A DNA stretch of 64,000 bases from Cordilura impudica (taxonomy: Eukaryota > Arthropoda > Insecta > Diptera > Scathophagidae): positions 102,278,412 through 102,342,411 of the forward strand of contig OY821517.1 of assembly GCA_963682025.1 (NCBI GenBank), read 5' to 3'. The position numbers and the translations under genes are program-made. Positions 11,278 through 21,353 of the stretch are shown here, one piece after another. Below the pieces are notes generated by a model. The model had not been told where the DNA came from. It was given only the letters and a program-made list of their open reading frames with translations, and did no database searches. Every line of letters starts with the position of its first letter. Positions within the stretch are counted from its first letter, which is position 1.

Positions 11278-11417
11278 ATTAAGTTAATTTTAATTATACA
11301 TTGTGTATATATACCTAACTTTAAGCTATTTTCAAATTTAATATTTTACTTATTTTTAAACGTAACTTTCATGTAATCGCTTATATTCAGAATTGGATAT
11401 GCAATAAAAGAAGAAGA

Positions 11418-12383
11418 ACGAAAATTGATAATATCATTGCTTTTGCAGATGATATTATAATATACCACGCCGATAATAAAATAAAGAAAATTAATAATGT
11501 ATTACAAACATACTTTAATATAGTTGAAAAATACGCTATAGACTGGCAAATGAAAATTAATTTTAAAAAATGTGAAACCATTCTCTTCCGTCCGCCAGTA
11601 GGAAAATGTAATCACAACATAAGAACAAAATTGAAAGATTTTGGTATAAAAGCAAATACCAATATATGTATACCCAACAAACAAGTCGTAAAATACTTGG
11701 GAATTTATCTAGATAAGTTTTTATATTTCAATTCTCATATAAATACACAAATAATTAAAGCAAGAAATGCATTTTTCATATACAAAAAACTGTTTTATTC
11801 ACACTACATCAATTCTGGAGTCAAGGTCTTACTGTATCAATCACTAATTTGACCTATTATAACATACGGTTGCCAAATCTGGTTTAACATTTCTCCATCA
11901 TATATGGAGAAAATTCGAGTTTTTGAAAGAAAATGTCTAAGATCATGCACATCCCTGTATAGATCTCCAAATAGCGATTATGTAAAATACATATCAAATC
12001 AAAAATTATACAATGCAGCAAAAATAAGTAGAATAGACAATTTTATTATTCATATAATTAGAAATTATATTGCAAAGAGCTCTGTATGCTATGAAAATAA
12101 TTTAATTATGTCACCATATTACAGTGACGAAAGATACATACAAAAAAACCTCCAAAGTGGATATGTACCACCTGAAGCTTTTGTATACCTCGACATTAAA
12201 GGATTTATCCAAAATGAAATAGGCATGCCTATATTTTACCATATATATAGGAGAGCCAATAAAAAAGCTATCTATTGCAATCAAATCACACTTGATAATA
12301 CTAGGTATGATACAAGTATTTATTCAGGCGATAAAAACATTTTTCCAAACATAAATAAAAAAAAAAAATTGGTGGCTAACTAA
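11418..12383 (+). pseudogene. Jockey-like LINE ORF2, RT palm/thumb and C-terminus
   Basis: The frame restarts after the RTE with KIDNIIAFADDIIIYH, the catalytic FADD box, followed by WQMKINFKKCETILFRPP and YLGIYLDKFLYFNSHI (thumb). 11550-11852 ends at a TGA within the RT-distal block (LIRPIITYG-like). 11904-12383 gives the C-terminal region (RVFERKCLRSCTSLYR, ending KKKLVAN). No RNase H motif follows. The 3' UTR from 12384 and the A-run to 12680 complete the element. One stop and small frame changes interrupt it. Confidence 0.75.
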
Positions 12384-12694
12384 AATCTCCCCTTTCTACT
12401 TTTACCCCTTGACTGAACCTTTTATCACATAAATATAGAAGTGACTTTTTTTTTGAAATTTTTTTGTTACATTATATCATATCGATTATACTTATGTATA
12501 TAAAATAAATCTTATGTATATAAAAAATATATTTAAAACTTCAGATAGAATTAGTATATTTGAGAGCCCGATTATGGGACTATGTATAATAATAATTTAT
12601 AGTTACTATTTGTTTATTTATAGTTCTAAATACATACACGAATTTTCTTTAAATAAACATTAAAAAAAAAAAAAAAAAAAAATAATAGCCTTCT

Positions 12695-14766
12695 TTTGCA
12701 GAATCCTTTTTCTGAATTTGGATTGTATACATACAGTAACTTAGGCCATTAAGTGGCACATCTATTAAATGTGTTTTTCATAATCTGAGTCCACTATTTC
12801 GAGTTTTTCAGAATATCACCAAAACGTGGCTACCTACAATTTGGAAATTTTCTTAACAGAAATTTAAATCATATCGTGGTTTAAAGATTTGATAGATCTA
12901 ATGGCTACAGCATCTCCCAGTGTTCATCTTGTTCTGCGACGTCGACAAATATTCGTACTAAAATTACACCATGGATTACAAAAAACTTGTTTTCACTAAT
13001 TCAACTAAAAGAACAACTGTTAAAGGCTAGGAGAAAAACAAAACTTTTCTGAATGGCTGAAAAGAATAAGTAAAGTTATCAAAATCTATATATTAATACG
13101 TGTAGGTAAATTTTAGTTCCCTTTTCAGCACTATGCGAGGATTGTGAAAATTGGCATAGTTATAGTTCATATGGAGGAGAAGCTGAGAATGATAAAATTT
13201 ATGATTAATCTGTCCTAAAAATATATTAAATAAAATAAAAGAAAATATTTATAATAATTCGTTACACCCTGTTAATGCGAATGATTTAAATTATTTGATT
13301 TCGTGGTATATTTGTCGACCTTTTTCTATTTCATATTTTAATTTTATTCTTTAGAGTTCTCTTAAATTATATATCAGACGCTCTGTGTGGAATTGTGGAT
13401 TGCTAAAATTGATTAACATACCTTTATGCTCATTTAAATATTTATAAACTTTATATATATATAGATTAAAAAACATTGGAAAGCAAAAGTTTAATGAAAA
13501 AATAATATTTCCTAGAATTTGCACACGAATTTCGAGTGTTGGGCTATACTAGTTAGTAATAGAAACTTAATGAATAATTATTATATAAACAATATATCTT
13601 GATCTGAGGGTGATGTTAAAAAACATGGAGGTTCCTTAATAACGTCCTTGAAGATCCTCATGAATTATTGACTCTAGATGGCCAAGTATTATCTGCCAAT
13701 TTTGATAAAGCGACAGGTTTTAACAACCACTTTTTCAACACTACCAACGATATACGTAATAGTATTCCATGTTGTATTGGAGATGATATAAACAATGTCA
13801 GAACGTTGCGACCATTACCATCAAGATTACATTTTATTAGTGTCAACAAAGAAGGTATGATAAAATAACTCCAAAAATTATTTGATGCAGGAAACAAAAG
13901 TTTTCTGATATCATATCGGAATTAGCTTCTAGCATGCTTAATCATAATATATACCCCAATGAATTAAAAATTCACAAAATTGTACCCACACCCAAAATCT
14001 TTGGTTCAAATAAAATTGATACGTTTTGTCCAGTTTCTATACTATTGACATATATTATTGACAAAGTGTTGGAAACAGTTGTGTTTCATCAGTTATCTGA
14101 ATATTTAAGCAGACATAAAATATTGTTTGAAAATCAATTTGGGTTTTCTAAAGGTTCCGGAATGGAGGAAGCTGTGGTCAATGTTGTTGCTTTCATATGT
14201 GGTGGATTCGATGGTGGTTTTAATGGTGTTGGAGGAGTTTTTTTGATCTGTCAAAAGCTTTTGACTTAGTAGATCATGAAATTTTGACCAAGAAATTAAG
14301 ATATATTGGTATGTCCAATAATTATATTAAATTTTTTAAAGATTTCCTAGCTAATAGAAAGCAGTTTGTTTAAATTGGAAATGAGCAGAGTACCTTACTA
14401 TATGTCAAATGTGGAGTACCGCAAGGTGGTGTGCTTGGTCCTCTTTTATTCAAAATTTATATTAATGATATCAAAAATATTAATTTTTATGGAAATTTGT
14501 TTATGTTTTCTGATGACATTTGTCTTGCTTATCGTTTTAAGCATGTGCAAGTTTTACAAACTCAGATAGAATATGATGCTGGCATTCTAGCTGTATAGGT
14601 AAGAATTAACAAGTTGTTGTTAAACCAAATGATGAGGATTCATATTAATGGTGTTCCAATTACAGAATCTGAATCTTTTAAGTACCTGGGATTAAACTTT
14701 TGTAGAAATTTGTTAAGGGATCGTCAATTGCTGCAACTAAATCTAAAATATCTTCAGCTGTGTGAA
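12695..14766 (+). pseudogene. CR1-like LINE ORF2, linker and reverse transcriptase
   Basis: The outer LINE resumes after the second TSD copy. 12940-13080 gives TKITPWITKNLFSLIQLKEQ, the classic pre-RT linker. A small Helitron (13085-13552) interrupts the codons SKVIK and ISNRN. Then follow LTLDGQVLSANFDKATGFNN, NELKIHKIVPTPKIFGS, ENQFGFSKGSGMEEAV, FDLSKAFDLVDHEILTKKL (frame-shifted), VKCGVPQGGVLGPLLFKIY and FSDDICLAY (YxDD-type box with Phe-Ser before Asp-Asp). Thumb SESFKYLGLNFC follows. The larger Helitron enters at 14767. Many stops and shifts show long decay. Confidence 0.7.
13085..13552 (+). mobile_element. Small non-autonomous Helitron (5'-TC ... CTAG-3')
   Basis: It begins TCTATATATTAATA after an A and ends GGGCTATACTAG before a T, the A/T insertion rule of Helitrons. 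Just upstream of the 3' end is a hairpin-like CACACGAATTTCGAGTG. The 3' part matches the elements at 27939-28305, 41831-45200 and 55903-56279. Excision rejoins the CR1-like ORF2 frame (SKVIK then ISNRNLMNN), supporting both ends. No Rep/helicase coding. Confidence 0.75.
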
Positions 14767-14914
14767 TCTATACTAATGTAATAAAGAGGTAATGTGTGTT
14801 TGTTTGTTTGTTTGTAGGAGGTAATCTCCGTAACAACTCATCTGATCTTCCTGAAATTTTCACAGAGTCTTACTGCGGACATGGGAAGTGCTATAGGCTA
14901 TAATTTTTTAAATG

Positions 14915-15700
14915 TTTTTAGTGGGCGTGGCACCTCCCACACAAAGTATATTTTTAAATTTTTAATATTTTTAATGAGTGCTATGATAGGGAGAGCTTCG
15001 CAAATTTGTGTGAATCACCTATTGTTAATATTAGTGGCTATGCCGGAAATGGGCGGGATCGGATAAGTGGGCGTGTTACCTCCCATACAAGTAACTATTC
15101 AATATTATATAACTCGAGTACTGTGATAGAGAGAGCTTTTCAAATTTGTCTGATGTCACCTATTATTAATGTGTAAAATCGGAAAAAATGGGCAGTATCG
15201 GAGCAATAGGCGTGGCACCTGCCATACAAATCAAAAATAAAATGCCATATATCTGGAGTACTGTAAATATATGATATCATAAATATATGATATCATATAA
15301 CTGGTGTACTCAAAAAGGGAAGCTTTGACACTTTGCACGACCCCATCAGATCTTAGTATAAGTAGTCGGACAAAAAAATGGCGGGTTCTCACCAATGGGC
15401 GTGGCACTCCCCATGTAAAGTAACTATTTAGTGTCATATATCTGGAGTACTGTAAAAGAGAGAGATTTGTGGCTTTGTGTGAACCCATAGATTCTTTGTA
15501 TGATTAGTCGAACAAAAAAATGGGGGTGGTCGAAGCAGTGGGCGTAGCACCGCCCATGCAAAGTAGATATCTAATATCATATAACTGGTGTATTATAAAA
15601 AGGAAAGGCTCGAAATTTTGCACGAGTCCATCAGATATTTTTGTGAGTAGTGCAATAAAAATTGGGCTGGATGGGATTAGTAGGCGTGGCACCTCCTATA
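14915..15700 (+). repeat. Tandem ~140-bp units with GGGCGTGGCACC motif
   Basis: The motif GGGCGTGGCACCTCCCAT or close variants recurs near 14921, 15069, 15207, 15397, 15538 and 15680. Between occurrences the units share GGAGTACTGT and GAGAGAGCTTT-type strings. Spacing is about 138-148 bp, with one 190-bp interval. Each motif is a near palindrome: GGGCG, loop TGGCAC, CGCCC in the best units. Units are imperfect, so this is an old array. Confidence 0.75.
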
Positions 15701-15779
15701 TAAAAATATGAAGTACTGCGAAAGCGACAGTCTTTTGACAAGTACATTCGTTATCAATGTGATTTGTCGTGGAAAATAT

Positions 15780-15925
15780 ATCGCCAAAATCAAAAATCGC
15801 CAAACCCAAAAATCGCCAAACCCAAAAATCTCGAAGAGTAAAAATCGCCCAAAAACAATAATCTTCAAAATCAAAAATGGCCAAAATCAAAAATCGCTAA
15901 AAAGAAAAATTGCCAAATGATATCT
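15780..15925 (+). repeat. Minisatellite CAAAAATCGCCAAAC
   Basis: Roughly eight imperfect repeats of about 14-17 nt built on CAAAAATCGCC lie inside Helitron copy 1. At the matching place in the copy at 21354-23124 (near 22000) only a single ATATATCGCTAAGTTCAA junction is present. The expansion therefore arose in this copy or lineage. Confidence 0.7.
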
Positions 15926-16545
15926 TAAGTTCAACGCCAATAGTTAAGTGTTGCCGGATCTAATTTGGAAAATCCATGTTCTTCTCATGGGCAGCTACAT
16001 GTACCTTGCTCCAGGTTAGGAACGCCGAAAAATCTAATAATCGTTATACCGAAAGAAAAAATAAAAAACATTGTATATCAGCATCAGCAAGCTGATATAC
16101 TAATAATCTATACTAGCATACTAAAGAGGTAATGTTTGTTTGTTTGTTTGTAGAATGAAATCTCCGTAACTACCCATCTGATCTTCTCGAAATTTTCACA
16201 GAGTCTTACTAATGCCATTCATATGGGAATTGCTACAGGCAGTATTTTTTTTTTAAAATATTTTTAGTGGGTGTGACAGCTCCCATACAAAGTAAATATT
16301 TATTATCATATTTATTAAGTACTATGATAGAGAGAGCTTTTCAAATTTGCCTAAGGTCATCTATTATTAACGTGAGTAGTCAGACAATAAAATGGGCGGG
16401 ATTGGACAAATGCGCATAGCACCCCCATACAAACTAAATATTAAATATGATATATTGCTGTAACAGTGAGAGCCTTGGGACTTTCCGTGAGCATTACGGT
16501 TCGGGGGGGGGGAGGGGGTAGCGAAGCACACCGGGTTACATCTAG

Positions 16546-17205
16546 TATTGTATAAATTTAAATACAAGTTTGATCGATATACAAAGATGCTGGTTTTAAA
16601 ATTTTGGTTCGCAGTCATCTGACTTATATGCCTGTAATATGTGGATATAAAAACAGTGTTTCGTTAAAGTCTCTTTACTCAGCTCAAAACAAAAATTAGT
16701 TTTCAATCTTACAAGAACATATCATACATTAGATCTCTTTCGAAATTTTGCGCCAAATGTTATTCCCGATAGAAGGTTACACAATATGCATTTGATTAAA
16801 TTTATTTTTAAACCTATCAATGGAATTGGTAATTACTCAATTCAATTTCAACGAAATGTATAAGTCACGCATAAGATCACTAGACAGATTCAAAATATAA
16901 GCATATCAAGATGCCGCCTGGAGTTATCCAAGCGAATACATTTTGCTTGACGTGTTGAATGTGAAATGCTGCTAATATTGCTTAAGAGTGCATATTCTTT
17001 TTCTTCATTTAAAACTAAACTTCAACGATTTTTATTGAATATTCTAGAAACATTTCTTTCGTAGAATTATATAAATACGAGTATTATTATATAAACAGCT
17101 TACACTAGTAGCGTCTCTAATGCCATTTTCGTGCTGAGGCATTAAATAAAAAAAATTAAGTAATATATTCTTTGTAAATAAATATTAATAAATAAAAAAA
17201 AAAAA
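16546..17205 (+). pseudogene. CR1-like LINE ORF2 C-terminus, 3' UTR and poly(A)
   Basis: After the Helitron the outer LINE continues LCEYCINLNTSLIDIQRCWF in frame with 14752-14766. Further blocks include FRNFAPNVIPDRRLHNMH and AYSFSSFKTKLQRFLL, the usual tail of CR1/Jockey ORF2. Stops are frequent. An A/T-rich 3' UTR ends in an A-run at about 17191-17205. No terminal microsatellite is seen. Confidence 0.65.
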
Positions 17206-18174
17206 AATCAATCATTAGTTTTTTTAACGAATTAAATTTGTGCGGAATTTTTCGGAACGAATTAATTATGTAAAATGAAGTTTGAGTGTGTTAAATTGCG
17301 GTTCTTGAGAGATGCGAGATGATCTAGAAAAACCAGATTATCACATGTGCTTCGTTCTCCAGGAGATGAAATTTGTCAGTATGTGTAACATGTTCGTTTT
17401 ATTTTCAAAATATTTCAAATCCGAGTGCTTATTTAAGAAAAAAAAACACACGTTTTTTAAAGATAATCAGAAAAATTTTTTGCAGGCACAGCATATGTTT
17501 TGCTATTTCTACCAACTAAATGCAATATAAGTTATTTTCTCACATAGAAATAGTTATTAGAAGAACCAAAGAATGGAAATGTAAATTGATACGCATACGA
17601 AATGGCAAAAAGGCCAATATAATTTGATATTTAAATAAGATACAAAAATGACGTATGTTTTTTATCCAAGCAAAACACAACATAACCTACACTCCATTTC
17701 ACTTTATTTCTGTAAACAAATCGAACCAATTTACACGGGAAATAGCCCTGGTAAAAATCATTTAAATGCAAATTAGGTTTAAAGTGAATTTTTCCATATG
17801 GTTAGTGTAATACAAGTAGACCAAATGTGTGTTTTGCAATGCATACTCTCGTGCACATATTTTACTTGGTAAACTACAGTTCTAAACATCTGTGGGCTTG
17901 TGTTAAGTCGACTGCCACCACATGTGGAATGTTGAATAAACAGGTGGCCAAATAGTATGGCTAAAAACAGAAATTTACTATGTTGGTGGGTGTTTTGTTA
18001 AGAAAATATTAGTGGCATGTTTTACGTTATTTCTCTGTAGGCTTAAGGTTTTTTAAATAAATGCGATTATTGTGGATTTATAACAATTTCATTTAACAAA
18101 ATATGTTATATTATTTTTCTTCTTTTCAGAAATTTCCATAAACTAAAATAAAGGTTTTACGCAAAATAAAAAAG
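17206..18174. other. Unassigned non-coding DNA
   Basis: No motif, long ORF or recognised repeat end. 17640-18060 looks less repetitive than its neighbours and may be genuine single-copy intergenic or intronic host DNA, but nothing in the window proves it. Confidence 0.4.
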
Positions 18175-18971
18175 AACAAGTAAGAAAATTATAGTCGGTC
18201 TAGACCAGCTATACGATACCCTAAACCATGCGTTTAGATACCCTATCTCTCAGGCCTAACTAACTGGATATAGAAAATAAGCATAAACCAAATTTGAGTG
18301 AATTTTTATTAATTTTTTCGGCTGCAGATATGAAAAAGTTCATATCGGATGCATTATCTATATGGGGACTAGACCCAAATATTGACCGATCCTGACCATG
18401 TTTGGTAGAGTCTCTTGTATTTTGCAAAAATATATACAAACAAAAATTGAGAAGAATCAGTGCAATATTTTTATTTTTTGATAGATTTAAGTGAAGATCG
18501 GGAAGCAGCTCTACATGGGGCCTATGACTAAGAGTTGTCCAATAGGGATCATTTTTGGACTACTGATTAATGTATGTAACATATACATACAAACCCAATT
18601 TGACTAAGATTTGTATGATAATTTGGATCTTATGGCAATATATGTTGATTTCATAGGGGTTATTTGTATGTGGCTAGGTCTGAACATGGACCGATTCTCA
18701 CCAATTTCAACAGCGTTCATCCCATGGTCGGTGGAAGATCAAATACCAAATCTCATCAAAATATATTAATATTTGCGGCATGCAGTTTGATTTCAAGCTT
18801 TACATGGACACACAGACGGACGGACGGACGGACATCGCTAAATCGAATCAGATAATGATTCTGATTCGATCGGTATGATTAAAGATGGGTGTAGGTCAAA
18901 TATTTTTGGTTGTTACAAACAGCAGCACAAAGTCATTATACCCAAACCACAGAGTGTTATAGGGTATAAAA
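18175..18971 (+). mobile_element. mini-me-like repeat, full copy (B)
   Basis: This about 0.8-kb copy starts AACAAGTAAGAAAATTATAG. Near the start is a palindrome-like hairpin built on GGTCTAGACC (exact AGTCGGTCTAGACCGACT in copy E). It ends CCACAGAGTGTTATAGGGTATAAAA, a decayed form of the ACCAC-ATA-GTGGT hairpin. An internal (GGAC)n stretch at about 18815-18832 matches the proto-microsatellite described for dipteran mini-me elements. The 18664-18855 ORF is part of the repeat and recurs in other copies, so it is not a gene. Confidence 0.8.
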
Positions 18972-19769
18972 GTATAATACTAACAAGTTAGATTATTTTA
19001 GGCTGTCATACCGAATTTCGTATACTTTTGCCACTTTTTTTTTACATCTTGGAGATTTCTATGTGATCATAGATTTCCTCTCTTATATCGTCTATCTCCT
19101 ACTTTTTGCGAAGAAACTCTTTATATAAATGAGAGGAATTCATAAACAATACAATATGTTTTAATAATATTTTTTTATAGAGCATGTGTCATATTAAAAA
19201 TTCATATGAAAAAATTGCAAGTTAAAAGCTGAATTCACTATGCCCCCATCGTTTAGTAGAGTTTACAAAAACATATACATGTATGTTAATCTTGTTGAAA
19301 CTCATAGACCTGTAATTTGTTTAACATTATAAAACAAGGGTAACTACAAGTTTACGTTTTCAGTTTTTATATAATTTCTATGCCCTCAACCTGAATATAT
19401 TGTTTTATTATTCTTTTTTTTTTTAAAGGACATTGAAACGAAAATATGAAGTTGACGGACAGTTCTACGCTTTCGTTCTTTTGTCCATTATAAACAAAAA
19501 AAGCCAAAAGAAAATAATTTGGATAACAAAGTGTCAACATGTACTGAATTTAGCAACTTCAACCGATATCGTTCCTGAGGTAATGAAAACTGTTTGACCA
19601 AATTTCATCCGTATAATAAATTTCACATTTTGGTTTTTAAAGTCTTTTATTCTTTACTTTTAAATTTTCGTTAAAGTAACCCAAAATAAAAAAAAGTAGT
19701 ACAGTTTTTCCTCCTACAACACGGTAGTTTGGTACCTGCAAAAATACCTGTTAACTGAATTAGATTATA
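18972..19769. other. Unassigned AT-rich DNA
   Basis: No coding or repeat-end signal was found between the mini-me copy and the TA-flanked element that begins at 19770. Confidence 0.4.
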
Positions 19770-21353
19770 CATAGAAAACGGATTCGTTGTTTCAACCGAA
19801 TTTGTTATCAACTGAATTTTATACTAAAATTTGCTTTGATATTATTCTGTTGTAATAACTAAATTATAATACCGAAACAACTGTATAATATTTAAGTAAA
19901 CTGATTTCTTAACTAAATTCGTTTGTACGAATTGTTAAACTAATATAATGGAATTTTCATATTATTTGTTCATGGCTACAACTATTTATCGATGTAGGTC
20001 ATTTTAAATCTATAATTGTATAAAATAATTTTAAATATCATTCATTCATTTCACAGTTATGAATTAAAAAGAAATAATGTTAAAATATCTAAAATCTTAA
20101 CCCGGATAACTACTGGCTACACCTTTTATATCAATTGATGATAATTAAGGGCTCATTTGTTCCTGTGTATATATTTTAAGTGGTGAAAAAATAATATTAG
20201 GGTAATCCACAGGTACTCAATGAAAACTACAGAGCTGGGATTATGAATTATGTTTTATTAGTTGACTATTTAATTCCTTAACCGAGGGACGTTATATAAC
20301 AGGCAGAACTTTTCCTACACTTATCGTCGTAACCTATTAATATGTGGTCCGAATGGACGGACGTAGGAGAAGAAATATTATGATCGAGATTATTCGTTAA
20401 AAAGTTATGATTCGTTGGAGGTTGTATTTATTGATGATGCAAGCATTATTGATGGGTGGTTCCTACTGGCTAATTGAAGCTTTGTTGTTCTTGTTTTTTG
20501 TGTTGAGTCGATCCTTAATGCGTGCTGGTGTTGTTATTTGGAACTTTGGTAAAAAAGCTGCTCTTTGTCAGAGAACCGGTGGCCAATAAAATTTTAAAAT
20601 ATTAGTCTTTGATAAATCTATTTCACAATGAATTATTGATTTGTATTTTCATTTTGCACGCTATAATTTGTTGTGTTCTTTATTAAGCACTTTTAAATAT
20701 TTAAATTGTGCTTCTATTTTTCCCTTTTCTGATATTTACATTTTCATAAATGACAAATAACTTTGTATATTCGGATGGACTTACCGTTCTATTATCTTTT
20801 TTTGGTACTTATAACATAATTTTTTATTATACTTATCATAAATTTGTCACAATATTTATAAACACATATTCGACTTGAACTAAATTGTTTCAATAGAATT
20901 GGATGTTGTAACTAATCATTTTATAGTGGCTTTTATTTAGTTGCTTTAATTAAACTAGTAAACTATTTTTTACAATAACTTTGATTGGTGAATGGAACTT
21001 ATTTTTCCATTGAAAGTACGATCATTTTATTATTAGAATTATGTTTTTAAGTATGATGATGAAAAAATCCGACTGAATTTTAAAACAGTTATTAGTTACA
21101 ACAAAACGATTATTGTCTAATTAACTTTTTCTAGTTTAACGGAATTCTAACCAGGGTTTCGAACCCCGAAAATTTCGGGTTCGGGTACGGGTACGGGTTC
21201 AACAAATTTAAATTTGGTGGGTTCAGGTTCGGGTTCGGGTTTGGGTTCAGTTTACCAAAAAAATCGAATTTTTAGTGATTAATTTCATCTTGTAATGCTT
21301 CTGGTAAATTAAAAAAATATATTATAGAAAAGCAAATAAAAGTATATTATTTA

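Larger units (their letters stand above)
6841..11417 (+). mobile_element. RTE-clade LINE inserted in the Jockey-like RT
   Basis: The Jockey-like frame breaks after TKISCELNK at about 6840 and resumes at about 11418 with KIDNIIAFADD. Between them lie a GC-richer 5' leader (about 6841-7035), a single ORF with RTE endonuclease and RT, and a short A/T-rich 3' tail ending AATAAAAGAAGAAGAACG. A short A/G-rich tail instead of long poly(A) fits RTE elements. The TSD could not be resolved, so each boundary is good to about 10 bp. The element is interrupted by the mariner at 8584-9889. Confidence 0.75.
4252..12680 (+). mobile_element. Jockey-like LINE with poly(A) and 14-bp TSD, hosting an RTE insertion
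   Basis: AATAATAGCCTTCT occurs at 4238-4251 and 12681-12694, immediately before the element and after its A-run (about 12662-12680). This is the signature of target-primed reverse transcription. The native element is about 3.85 kb: ORF1 remnant, ORF2 with endonuclease and RT, an A/T-rich 3' UTR (12384-12660) and poly(A). ORF1 is short, so the copy is probably 5'-truncated. It sits in the endonuclease region of the CR1-like LINE and is interrupted in its own RT by the RTE. No RNase H domain is visible, in keeping with Jockey rather than the I clade. Confidence 0.85.
14767..16545 (+). mobile_element. Larger non-autonomous Helitron-like element, copy 1
   Basis: 1779 bp starting A|TCTATACTAATG and ending ACATCTAG|T inside the CR1-like RT thumb. 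Helitron hallmarks are the TC start, the CTAG end, insertion between A and T, and a small GC hairpin (GTAGCGAAGCACAC) before the 3' terminus. Next to the 5' end is a (GTTT)n tract with TAATCTCCGTAACAACTCAT. A second 5'-like end starts at 16110, so the element carries an internal copy of its own left end. The same layout is found in the copy at 21354-23124. No Rep or helicase domain is visible; this would be moved in trans. Confidence 0.75.
1430..17205 (+). mobile_element. Old CR1-like LINE, the outermost element of a nested stack
   Basis: One LINE can be followed through five interruptions: ORF1 at 1590-2578, ORF2 from 2632, endonuclease to 4251, linker and RT at 12681-14766, and ORF2 C-terminus plus poly(A) at 16546-17205. 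Removing each insert with one TSD copy rejoins the reading. Examples are WVSSGNTNLYSIPGY across 2833/3916 and SVNNNSLLLQNPFSEF across 4251/12695. Total native length is about 4.9 kb, with several frameshifts and stops. The 5' boundary near 1430 is approximate; the 3' end is the A-run before 17205. No flanking TSD was found. The clade is judged from the PHD plus FP25K-type ORF1 and the RT motifs. Confidence 0.75.

Noticed and set aside
20407..20589. 60-codon hydrophobic ORF as a small membrane protein gene
   Set aside because: Short, no recognised domain, inside a decayed A/T-rich element, and no second copy to support it.
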